Shown here piece after piece: positions 1 to 5,528 of a stretch of DNA of 5,731 nt. Origin of the DNA: Flavobacteriaceae bacterium (GTDB lineage: Bacteria; Bacteroidota; Bacteroidia; Flavobacteriales; Flavobacteriaceae); the NCBI GenBank assembly GCA_018623955.1, contig JAAZUX010000056.1, positions 1-5,731 of the forward strand, read 5' to 3'. The notes below the pieces were generated by a model. The model ran no database searches. It was not told the DNA's origin and was given only the letters and a program-made list of their open reading frames with translations. A program made the position numbers and the translations under genes. Each line of letters begins with the position of its first letter. Positions within the stretch are counted from its first letter, which is position 1.

Positions 1-342
1 ACCCTGACCCACACTTTTCATCCACTGTGGTCGGTTTATCTGGAAAATGAAGGGCTGTTCAGCACGCGTTACAATGATCAGATATTCAGAACCGGGGCTG
101 CCTACCTTTTTTCGGACGACATACAAATAGAAGGCTCCATTGGCGTTAATACCAATACCCGTCCTAGCGCTCTTTTTTTGAATCTTGGCATATCTTATCG
201 GTTGAATTTCCACAAGGACTTTATCAGTGCTGCAGAAATAGAGTACAAAGAATCCAAGAAGGAAGAAAAAGAATTGAAAAAAACCATGAAGAAAAACAAT
301 AAAGCAGAAAGGAAAAGAGCTCGTAAGGCCAAAAGATTGTAA
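1..342 (+). CDS. C-terminal part of an outer-membrane beta-barrel protein (transporter / phenol MetA-like family)
   Basis: This is the last 113 codons of a gene that begins upstream, in frame 1, ending in TAA at 340-342. The peptide shows alternating amphipathic strands ending in aromatic residues: SVYLENEG, FRTGAAYLFSDDIQIEGSIG and LFLNLGISYRLNF. This TGAAYL..D..QI..SIG pattern followed by GISYR is typical of the Bacteroidota outer-membrane barrels annotated as 'transporter' (Phenol_MetA_deg-like). The assignment rests on pattern memory, so the substrate is unknown. After the last apparent strand (about residue 70 of the fragment) there is an unusual tail of about 43 residues, very rich in Lys, Glu and Arg, which would be a charged helix outside the barrel. 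The next gene starts 3 nt after the stop, so the two are probably co-transcribed. Confidence 0.7.
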   Translation, partial: TLTHTFHPLWSVYLENEGLFSTRYNDQIFRTGAAYLFSDDIQIEGSIGVNTNTRPSALFLNLGISYRLNFHKDFISAAEIEYKESKKEEKELKKTMKKNNKAERKRARKAKRL

Positions 343-345
343 TTC

Positions 346-1500
346 ATGAAGAAAAAACCGATTGATGTTGTTGAAATAAACACCAGAGAAGACCTCAGAA
401 GGTTTGTTGATTTTTCCTTTACACTCTATGGCCAGAATCCTCATTGGACTCCCCCCATCATTGAGGAAGAAATTGACACATTGGATCAATCCAAAAACCC
501 GGTTTTCAAAAATGCCAAAGCTCATTATTTTTTGGCTTTTAAAGCTGGTGAAATCGCAGGTAGAATTGCAGTGATGATCAATTGGATTGAGGTAAAAAAA
601 TTAAAAAAGAAAAAAGTCCGTTTTGGCTGGTTTGATGTAGTGGACGATATCAATGTAACCCAAGCCTTGATGGAGAAGGTGCATGCCATTGGGAATGAAA
701 ATGGAATGGAATTCATCGAAGGTCCTGTTGGTTTTTCCAATATGGACAAAGCTGGGATGCTGGTCAAAGGTTTTGAGGAAAGCAACACCATGATTACTTG
801 GTACAATGCTTCATATTACCATGAACATTTCAAACAGTTGGGTTATGAAGATCTTGCGGTTTGGGTAGAATATGAAATCACTTTAAGCTCTTTTGAGGAA
901 TCACCCGAAAAGATCAAAAAATTTTCGGATTTGATGGTCAAACGTTATGAATTGAAAATTTTGGATTTTAAATCCAAAAAGCAGATCCTTCCCTATGTTG
1001 AAAAAATGTTTGTTTTACTGGAGGAAACATATGGTAAACTGCAAACTTTTGTACCCATACAAGAGGAGCAAATAAAGCAATACAAAGAAAAATATTTCCG
1101 TTATATACATCCCGAATTCATCAAATGTATTACGGATAAGGATGATGAACTGATCGCTTTTTGCATCACCATGCCTTCTTTCACCGAGGCATTGAAAAAA
1201 GCCAATGGGAAAATGTTTCCCTTTGGATATTTCTACCTCTTAAAGGCCTTGTATTTTAATTCCAGGGCTTCCTTTTATCTCATCGGGGTACACCCAAAAT
1301 ATCAAAACAAAGGGGTAACTGCCATCATCTTCAATGAAATGCAAAAAACCTTCAATAAGTTTGGACACAATATCGTGGAAACCAATCCTGAATTAGAAGA
1401 AAACAGCTCGATCCAGAATTTGTGGAAAAATTACCAACACCGGCAGCACAAAAAGAGACTGACAGTAACTCAAAAAATAAAAAAGGGAGCCAAGACATAG
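346..1500 (+). CDS. GNAT-fold N-acetyltransferase-like protein (YghO-like)
   Basis: This 384-aa soluble protein has no signal peptide or membrane segment. The N-terminal half carries the pattern YGQNPHWTPPIIEEE (28-42), then NPVFKNAKAHYFLAFKAGEIAGRIAV (51-76) and FGWFDVVDD (93-101). This matches the YghO-like family, in which the usual text is NP.WVPPL...D..KNPFF..A....F.A...G..VGRIAA. The C-terminal part has a GNAT acetyl-CoA loop, LIGVHPKYQNKGVTA (312-326), and a typical ending, ETNPELEENSSIQNLW (345-360). The Q-N-K-G-V-T loop lacks the final Gly/Ala of the classic Q/R-x-x-G-x-G/A motif, so catalytic activity is uncertain. The acceptor is unknown; the family is widespread and largely uncharacterised. 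ATG 346 lies 3 nt after the upstream stop with no Shine-Dalgarno sequence, as is usual in Bacteroidota. Confidence 0.75.
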   Translation: MKKKPIDVVEINTREDLRRFVDFSFTLYGQNPHWTPPIIEEEIDTLDQSKNPVFKNAKAHYFLAFKAGEIAGRIAVMINWIEVKKLKKKKVRFGWFDVVDDINVTQALMEKVHAIGNENGMEFIEGPVGFSNMDKAGMLVKGFEESNTMITWYNASYYHEHFKQLGYEDLAVWVEYEITLSSFEESPEKIKKFSDLMVKRYELKILDFKSKKQILPYVEKMFVLLEETYGKLQTFVPIQEEQIKQYKEKYFRYIHPEFIKCITDKDDELIAFCITMPSFTEALKKANGKMFPFGYFYLLKALYFNSRASFYLIGVHPKYQNKGVTAIIFNEMQKTFNKFGHNIVETNPELEENSSIQNLWKNYQHRQHKKRLTVTQKIKKGAKT

Positions 1501-1514
1501 CGTCTAAAACTCCC
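1471..1514 (-). terminator. Possible terminator for minus-strand transcription (weak)
   Basis: An imperfect hairpin spans the stop codon of the GNAT-like gene. The outer stem is GGGAG (1485-1489) with CTCCC (1510-1514), and the inner stem is AGAC (1493-1496) with GTCT (1502-1505) around a 5-nt loop. On the plus strand it is not followed by a T-run. On the minus strand it is followed by an almost pure T-tract (complement of the A-rich 1472-1484), which is the layout of an intrinsic terminator in that direction. No minus-strand gene is visible next to it, so it may block antisense transcription or be fortuitous. Confidence 0.25.
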
Positions 1515-1569
1515 AGGCTAATTTAATTGATTTATTATTTCACACACAATATACAAATTAATTTAAAAA

Positions 1570-2970
1570 ATGCTCAACCAAGGAACCATCATTGCGAAAG
1601 CTACAGGGGCCGGTAGCTCGGCCATCAGTCTATTCCGGCTTTCGGGTAGTGATGCCATTAAAATGGTTTCCCAATGCTTTCAACCAAAGTCTGAAAAAAA
1701 ATTGGCTGATCAAAAAAGTCACACTGTCCATCTGGGAACACTGCATGACAAAGGAGCTCCCTTGGACGAAGTATTGGTAAGTATTTTTAAAGCCCCTCAC
1801 TCCTACACAGGAGAAAATGTGGTTGAAATTTCTTGCCACGGATCCAACTTTATCCAAGAAGAGATTTTACGGCTTTTTATTTCGATAGGGGCGCAGCCGG
1901 CAAAACCGGGAGAGTTTACGCTTAGGGCTTTCTTGAATAAAAAAATGGATTTGAGTCAGGCGGAAGCTGTGGCGGATTTAATCGTATCGGAATCCAAAGC
2001 GGCTCACGAAGTGGCCATGAATCAAATGAGGGGTGGGTACACTGCAGAAATTGCTCAATTGAGACAAAAACTATTGGATTTTGCTTCGTTGATTACTTTA
2101 GAATTAGATTTTGCCGAAGAGGATGTAGCTTTTGCCGATCGGACCGCACTTAAAGATTTGCTTGGGTCGCTACAATCAAAAATTAAATCACTCCTCGATT
2201 CCTTCCAATACGGCAGTGTGATCAAAAAAGGGGTTCCGGTAGCCATCGTCGGTAAGCCCAACGCGGGCAAGTCCTCTCTTCTCAATGCCCTATTGAATGA
2301 AGACCGGGCTATTGTATCATCAATACCGGGTACTACCAGAGATACCATAGAAGACACCTTGACCCTATCGGGGATTGAATTCAGATTTATCGATACAGCT
2401 GGATTGAGAGAAACCAATGACCAGATAGAAGCGGTAGGGGTTGCCAAAGCAAAAGAAAAAGTAGATCTGGCAAAAGTGATGATCTATCTTTTTGACACCA
2501 ATGATACCTCCCGCTCAGAAATTACAAGCGCAATAAAAGAATTTAAAAGAGAAGACCTGATCGTGCTCTTGGTCGAAAATAAAATCGACCTGATTCAAGA
2601 GGCCGGAGAATCGTCTTTGACCAAAGCATTAAAAGAACAGTCTTCCCGGATTCCCGCCCATGCGTTTTGTAGAATCTCTACTTTTAACCCTGACACCATC
2701 GAGCAACTCAAAAAAACACTTTACAACCAAATCAAAAAGATTGCTGTTCAGGGGGACGTAGTTGTTTCCAATGCCAGACATTATGAGGCCCTCCAAAATG
2801 CATTGGGAGCAATCATTGAGATTGGTGAAGGATTGGAAAGTGAATTGACTGGTGATTTACTGAGTGTACACATCAATGAAGCCATTCATTTTTTGGGTGA
2901 AATTTCGGGAGAAATCAGTAATAATGAATTGTTAGGTAATATCTTCAGTAAGTTCTGTATTGGGAAGTAA
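1570..2970 (+). CDS. mnmE: tRNA uridine-5-carboxymethylaminomethyl(34) synthesis GTPase MnmE (TrmE)
   Basis: MnmE works with MnmG in the cytoplasm to install the (carboxymethyl)aminomethyl group on U34 of tRNAs reading split codon boxes, using a methylene-tetrahydrofolate-derived carbon, GTP and K+. The 466-aa length is normal for the family. The N-terminal folate-binding domain starts with GTIIAKATGAGSSAISLFRLSG (5-26) and includes SYTGENVVEISCHG (78-91) and PGEFTLRAFLNKKMDLSQAEAV (113-134). A helical domain follows. An inserted G domain then shows G1 GKPNAGKSS (228-236, with the K+-coordinating Asn231), G2 GTTRD (254-258), G3 DTAGLRE (275-281, Glu281 matching the catalytic Glu) and G4 NKID (337-340). 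The protein ends in FCIGK, with Cys463 the conserved C-terminal cysteine. The start is fixed by homology of the first residues; no Shine-Dalgarno sequence or clear promoter was seen in the 69-nt gap upstream. The last 18 bp double as a candidate integration site. Confidence 0.98.
   Translation: MLNQGTIIAKATGAGSSAISLFRLSGSDAIKMVSQCFQPKSEKKLADQKSHTVHLGTLHDKGAPLDEVLVSIFKAPHSYTGENVVEISCHGSNFIQEEILRLFISIGAQPAKPGEFTLRAFLNKKMDLSQAEAVADLIVSESKAAHEVAMNQMRGGYTAEIAQLRQKLLDFASLITLELDFAEEDVAFADRTALKDLLGSLQSKIKSLLDSFQYGSVIKKGVPVAIVGKPNAGKSSLLNALLNEDRAIVSSIPGTTRDTIEDTLTLSGIEFRFIDTAGLRETNDQIEAVGVAKAKEKVDLAKVMIYLFDTNDTSRSEITSAIKEFKREDLIVLLVENKIDLIQEAGESSLTKALKEQSSRIPAHAFCRISTFNPDTIEQLKKTLYNQIKKIAVQGDVVVSNARHYEALQNALGAIIEIGEGLESELTGDLLSVHINEAIHFLGEISGEISNNELLGNIFSKFCIGK
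2953..2970 (+). other. Candidate attachment site at the 3' end of mnmE
   Basis: The sequence TTCTGTATTGGGAAGTAA encodes F-C-I-G-K-stop. It is established that some islands, such as the SGI1 group, integrate at exactly this conserved end of mnmE/trmE and keep the gene intact. Here the site is followed at once by repeat-rich non-coding DNA and an accessory toxin-like gene. A degenerate copy (13 of 18 matches) lies at 5440-5457. No integrase is in the window, so this is inferred from position and neighbouring repeats only. Confidence 0.4.
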
Positions 2971-3017
2971 GTATAGGTTTCATGGAGTTTCAATTACCTT
3001 CTTAACTCCTATTATAC
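2971..3017 (+). repeat. Imperfect inverted repeat abutting the mnmE stop codon
   Basis: GTATA (2971-2975) pairs with TATAC (3013-3017), and nested inside it GGAGTT (2984-2989) pairs with AACTCC (3004-3009) around a 14-nt loop. There is no T-run after it, so it is a poor intrinsic terminator. Its position right after the candidate attachment site fits a recombinase recognition region, though it could also act as a transcript-end hairpin for mnmE. Confidence 0.4.
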
Positions 3018-3045
3018 ATAAGTTTATAAGTTTCAAAAAGTTTCT
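2977..3045 (+). repeat. Paired GTTTCA motifs with 10-bp period
   Basis: GTTTCA occurs at 2977-2982, 2987-2992 and 3030-3035, with the near copy GTTTCT at 3040-3045. They form two pairs. Within each pair the spacing is exactly 10 bp, about one helical turn, and the pairs start 53 bp apart. A further GTTTA lies at 3022. Such helically phased short direct repeats suggest binding sites for a recombinase or accessory DNA-bending protein; no binding protein can be named from the sequence. Confidence 0.5.
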
Positions 3046-3063
3046 AAAGGCTTCACATTATTT

Positions 3064-3109
3064 ATCGTAAATTTATAGTATTATTTATTTTACGACAAAA
3101 ATTACGACA
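3064..3109 (+). repeat. TTACGACA direct repeat with inverted TCGTAAA arm
   Basis: The octamer TTACGACA is present twice in tandem (3090-3097 and 3102-3109, 12-bp period). TCGTAAA at 3065-3071 is a perfect inverted match to TTTACGA at 3089-3095, with 17 nt between them. A third octamer copy, inverted, lies beyond the cargo gene at 5371-5378. The cluster sits just upstream of a small ORF and of the DUF4157 gene. It could be an operator for the cargo or part of the ends of a mobile element. Confidence 0.5.
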
Positions 3110-3111
3110 TA

Positions 3112-3204
3112 ATGGACGCCAAATTAATACAAGGACTACAGGGTGAAAGTTCTTTTGAACTGCCTCCCAAGAAGATTTACATCTATTTAATCTATATTAG
3201 TTAA
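3112..3204 (+). CDS. Small ORF of 30 aa, unknown, possibly a gene remnant
   Basis: ATG 3112 opens a 30-codon frame ending in TAA at 3202-3204. It begins MDAKLIQGLQGESSF and ends in an Ile/Tyr-rich stretch, IYIYLIYIS. It starts 3 nt after the TTACGACA repeat pair and ends 16 nt before the GTG of the next gene. I recognise no family. It may be a leader peptide, a decayed remnant of a gene that once began here, or a chance ORF in AT-rich DNA. There is no Shine-Dalgarno sequence to support it. Confidence 0.2.
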   Translation: MDAKLIQGLQGESSFELPPKKIYIYLIYIS

Positions 3205-3220
3205 ACATTTTTATTGTAAA

Positions 3221-5137
3221 GTGTCAGAATATCAATCCAAATCCAATACAAAAGAGAATAAGAAAACCTCTTCGGAATCTGTTTCAAAGGAAACACAAAC
3301 TTCTTTCGAAGATGCTACGTATGATTTTAGCCCTGAGGTAATGGCTTTAAAAAGCCTTCAAACTGCCGCTGACAATAGTCCACGTTCAAATAGTATTACA
3401 CAACTACAGGCCATGGCAGACGCTAGGGCGACTTCTCTTACTGGACCCATACAAAGACAAGAAAACAATACGGGACTTCCAGATAACCTAAAATCGGGAA
3501 TGGAAAACCTTTCAGGTTTATCAATGGACGATGTAAAAGTACATCGAAACTCTGATAAACCTGCTCAGCTTCAAGCCCATGCCTATGCACAAGGAACTGA
3601 CATTTATCTAGGTCCTGGTCAGGAAAAGCATCTTCCCCATGAGCTAGGTCATGTGGTTCAGCAAAAGCAAGGTCGTGTCAAACCAACCATACAAAAAAAA
3701 GGTAATATTAACATCAATGACAATATTGATCTAGAAAAAGAAGCAGATGTCATGGGAGCGAAGGCACTCCAAATGAAAGGCAACAATGAAAAGTTGAGTA
3801 ATGATTCTAATGATAAAATTGAGAGTCATTTGTATTCAAAAACTCATTCTAATCCTATTTCACTTGAAAATGGAAATACATTGCAACTTTATGTTATTCA
3901 AAGGGAGAAGGAGGATCCAGGTGTTGAATCTGAAAAAAGATTTTATGAAACTGGGGCACAGTCAACAAGCAATGCATTTCCAGAAATTAATTTTGGTAAA
4001 AATGGAGAGGTTGCAACACTTCACATACACGTAGATCTTGATGCGCCCGATGCATCTTTAATTGATCAAATTCAATCAGGCGATGTAGGTCATACTTGGA
4101 TTGCATTAGAGTGGTTTGACCCAAAAAATGTTCCAGATAATATTCCAGAGCCACACAAAAGATATCTAGAGGGTGGTGGAAAAACTGCAGACCCAATGGG
4201 TTTTTGGCCAAAAATATGGAAAGATGTAACTGAATGGATGGACCGGGATACACCAGAAAATCTTGTAGATGAAGATGCAGAAGGGTACTCTACCAACCCC
4301 TTCTCAAACTATGTTGGAGGTCATATGTTACACCCTGACAGAGAACATAACCCAAAAGCAACTTATAGTTTTGATATAACTAGAAATCAATTTGATTCAG
4401 TTATAAATTATGCTGAATCGAAAAAGGGTAGTAAATATTCCCTTTTCTATTTTAATTGTACAACCTTTGCTAAAGGAGCTGCGAAGGCTGCTGGCCAAAG
4501 CCCACCATCACTAGGGGTAGGAACTATATGTTATCCTGACGCTATTTACAGCAGCATTAATGAAAAATTACAAAAAAAAGATAAAAATGCTGAAATCATT
4601 GGAAATAGTATGCAAAGTGACCTTGATACTGATGTACAATTTGCAGATGCAGATAAATTATTAGGTGGACAATGGATTCAGAATACAGAGTGGTCTTTTA
4701 TAATGGAAATGAGTGATTCAATTGGTGATGAAATACTTTATTACAATAAAGATAATTCGCAATTCTTTTTTTTAAATGAGATTTATGATTTAGATATTTT
4801 CTTTATCAAGGGCGCTGAATACGTGCCTTATTATATTTCCAAAGAGGAGTTAAATACTTATCTCTCAGAAAGAGAAATTGAGTCAATTTCCGAAGAATTT
4901 TCCTCTCAAGCGGGACCAATTATTAATGATGAACCTGATTTAACAGAATCTTCTCCTGAAGAAACTCCTTCTTGGGAAAAGGCTGGGGAGGATGTATATT
5001 GCTGGCCTAGAGAAGTGAACGGAAGATGGTGGTATTATTATCAAAACCCGGAAGGTGATTTTTACAAATATATTCAAGGCGATTTCACTAGTGAAGAATT
5101 AAATCAAGAACAGTTTAATGATTTATTTTATTCGTAA
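3221..5137 (+). CDS. DUF4157-domain eCIS-type effector with putative papain/NlpC-like hydrolase domain
   Basis: This 638-aa protein has no signal peptide or membrane segment. Residues 1-80 are low-complexity and Ser/Lys/Gln-rich, ending in QLQAMADARATSLTGPIQRQ (61-80). DUF4157 covers about 85-185: GLPDNLKSGMENLSGLSMDDVKVH (85-108), then AYAQGTDIYLGPGQ (121-134), HELGHVVQQ (140-148) and EKEADVMGAKAL (172-183). HELGH plus Glu174 forms a zincin-like signature. DUF4157 is strongly linked to toxins loaded into extracellular contractile injection systems. Residues 265-430 resemble permuted papain/NlpC-like hydrolases: GHTWIAL (290-296), GFWP (327-330) and FNCTTFAKGAAKAAG (411-425), suggesting a His291/Cys413 pair; target unknown. 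Residues 470-638 are acidic and aromatic-rich, with no family recognised. GTG is the only usable start before the in-frame TAA at 3188; the first in-frame ATG (Met41) would remove the leader. No eCIS structural gene or obvious immunity gene is adjacent. Confidence 0.85.
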   Translation: MSEYQSKSNTKENKKTSSESVSKETQTSFEDATYDFSPEVMALKSLQTAADNSPRSNSITQLQAMADARATSLTGPIQRQENNTGLPDNLKSGMENLSGLSMDDVKVHRNSDKPAQLQAHAYAQGTDIYLGPGQEKHLPHELGHVVQQKQGRVKPTIQKKGNININDNIDLEKEADVMGAKALQMKGNNEKLSNDSNDKIESHLYSKTHSNPISLENGNTLQLYVIQREKEDPGVESEKRFYETGAQSTSNAFPEINFGKNGEVATLHIHVDLDAPDASLIDQIQSGDVGHTWIALEWFDPKNVPDNIPEPHKRYLEGGGKTADPMGFWPKIWKDVTEWMDRDTPENLVDEDAEGYSTNPFSNYVGGHMLHPDREHNPKATYSFDITRNQFDSVINYAESKKGSKYSLFYFNCTTFAKGAAKAAGQSPPSLGVGTICYPDAIYSSINEKLQKKDKNAEIIGNSMQSDLDTDVQFADADKLLGGQWIQNTEWSFIMEMSDSIGDEILYYNKDNSQFFFLNEIYDLDIFFIKGAEYVPYYISKEELNTYLSEREIESISEEFSSQAGPIINDEPDLTESSPEETPSWEKAGEDVYCWPREVNGRWWYYYQNPEGDFYKYIQGDFTSEELNQEQFNDLFYS

Positions 5138-5370
5138 TTTAATATTTAACATATAGCACGAGTTGCATCTAGGCTAACCTGAAATACCTCACAATACTAC
5201 TTATATGGTAGGGTAAGATAACCATAAACTTAATTAATAGGATATGCCAAATATTCAATCTATCTAATTACTCTAAAAAACCCACCTCCTTTTATCAATA
5301 AACAGAGCATCAAAAGTTTTCAGAAAAACAGTTATTAAGAGGAGTTTTAGTAGGTGTTTTATCGTTTATT

Positions 5371-5396
5371 TGTCGTAAATAGGCACTTAACCTATA
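5371..5396 (-). repeat. Inverted copies of the left-flank motifs
   Basis: TGTCGTAAA (5371-5379) is the exact reverse complement of TTTACGACA at 3089-3097. AACCTATA (5389-5396) is the exact reverse complement of TATAGGTT at 2972-2979, next to the mnmE stop. On both sides the TATAGGTT word lies further from the cargo gene than the TTTACGACA word, so the order is mirrored although the spacing differs (109 bp apart on the left, 9 bp on the right). This suggests matching ends of an inserted segment, or shared regulator sites. Confidence 0.4.
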
Positions 5397-5439
5397 TATA
5401 AAGTGTTGATAATCAAAACGATTAGCTAATATTATTAGT

Positions 5440-5457
5440 TACTATATTGGGAGTTAC
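5440..5457 (+). other. Degenerate direct copy of the mnmE-end site (possible far attachment site)
   Basis: TACTATATTGGGAGTTAC matches the mnmE end TTCTGTATTGGGAAGTAA at 13 of 18 positions, including an uninterrupted TATTGGGA. It is in direct orientation and lies outside the inverted motif copies, as a far attachment site would. In AT-rich DNA such a partial match could arise by chance. Confidence 0.25.
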
Positions 5458-5471
5458 TGAAAATTTGTTAA

Positions 5472-5502
5472 TTGCAAAATGCAACTAATTTTTATAGTTT
5501 AG
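5472..5502 (+). promoter_or_regulatory. Possible Bacteroidota-type promoter
   Basis: TTG at 5472-5474 is followed after 20 nt by TAGTTTAG (5495-5502), which differs in one place from the Bacteroidota -7 consensus TAnnTTTG. The spacing is acceptable for a -33/-7 pair. Transcription would start about 15-20 nt before ATG 5529. The TTG falls in the inverted repeat TTGCA-AAA-TGCAA and the -7 in the hairpin at 5491-5517, so regulator binding there could affect it. Confidence 0.25.
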
Positions 5503-5517
5503 TAGCTAAACCATAAA
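5491..5517 (+). repeat. Inverted repeat just upstream of the secreted-protein gene
   Basis: TTTAT-A-GTTTAG (5491-5502) faces CTAAAC-C-ATAAA (5506-5517) around a TAG centre. That gives 11 of 12 paired positions with one A/C mismatch. It ends 11 nt before the ATG at 5529. It could be a regulator operator or a 5'-UTR hairpin; there is no trailing T-run to make it a terminator. Confidence 0.5.
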
Positions 5518-5528
5518 AACAGTTCTAA

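Larger units (their letters stand above)
5138..5528. other. Intergenic region of 391 bp, AT-rich, no gene recognised
   Basis: No ORF of note, tRNA or CRISPR array is visible. No clean terminator follows the effector gene. The region holds an inverted copy of the TTACGACA/TATAGGTT motifs (5371-5396), a degenerate copy of the mnmE-end site (5440-5457), a perfect small inverted repeat TTGCA-AAA-TGCAA (5472-5484), and a longer hairpin at 5491-5517. The stretch 5138-5340 contains nothing I can assign. Confidence 0.6.

Noticed and set aside
525..806. A 93-codon minus-strand frame within the GNAT-like gene
   Set aside because: It is antisense to a well-supported gene; its hydrophobic, Phe-rich stretches reflect the complement of lysine codons, not a real membrane protein.
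1501..1569. A promoter for mnmE in the 69-nt gap
   Set aside because: No sequence close to TAnnTTTG with a suitably spaced TTG was found; mnmE may be read through from upstream or use a divergent promoter.
2055..2447. A 130-codon open frame on the minus strand inside mnmE
   Set aside because: It lies wholly antisense to the conserved MnmE G domain and its translation has no recognisable features, so it is a shadow frame.
3341..3343. ATG at Met41 as the true start of the effector
   Set aside because: Starting there would drop the Ser/Lys/Gln-rich leader, which resembles the N-termini of other DUF4157 proteins; the GTG at 3221 is a normal alternative start and the only one downstream of the in-frame stop at 3188.
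3693..4773. Three 8-base homopolymers in the effector gene (A8 at 3693-3700, A8 at 4572-4579, T8 at 4766-4773) as phase-variable slippage sites
   Set aside because: Runs of eight are ordinary in AT-rich Bacteroidota genes, the frame is intact through all three, and no regular slippage context was seen.
5138..5270. A tRNA or small RNA gene after the effector as the integration target
   Set aside because: No cloverleaf arms or TTCGA-type T-loop could be found on either strand.
5279..5360. CCCACCTCC...GGAG...GGTG segment as a terminator of the effector gene
   Set aside because: Only five contiguous bases pair well (CACCT with AGGTG) over a loop of more than 60 nt, and there is no clean T-run after a compact stem.
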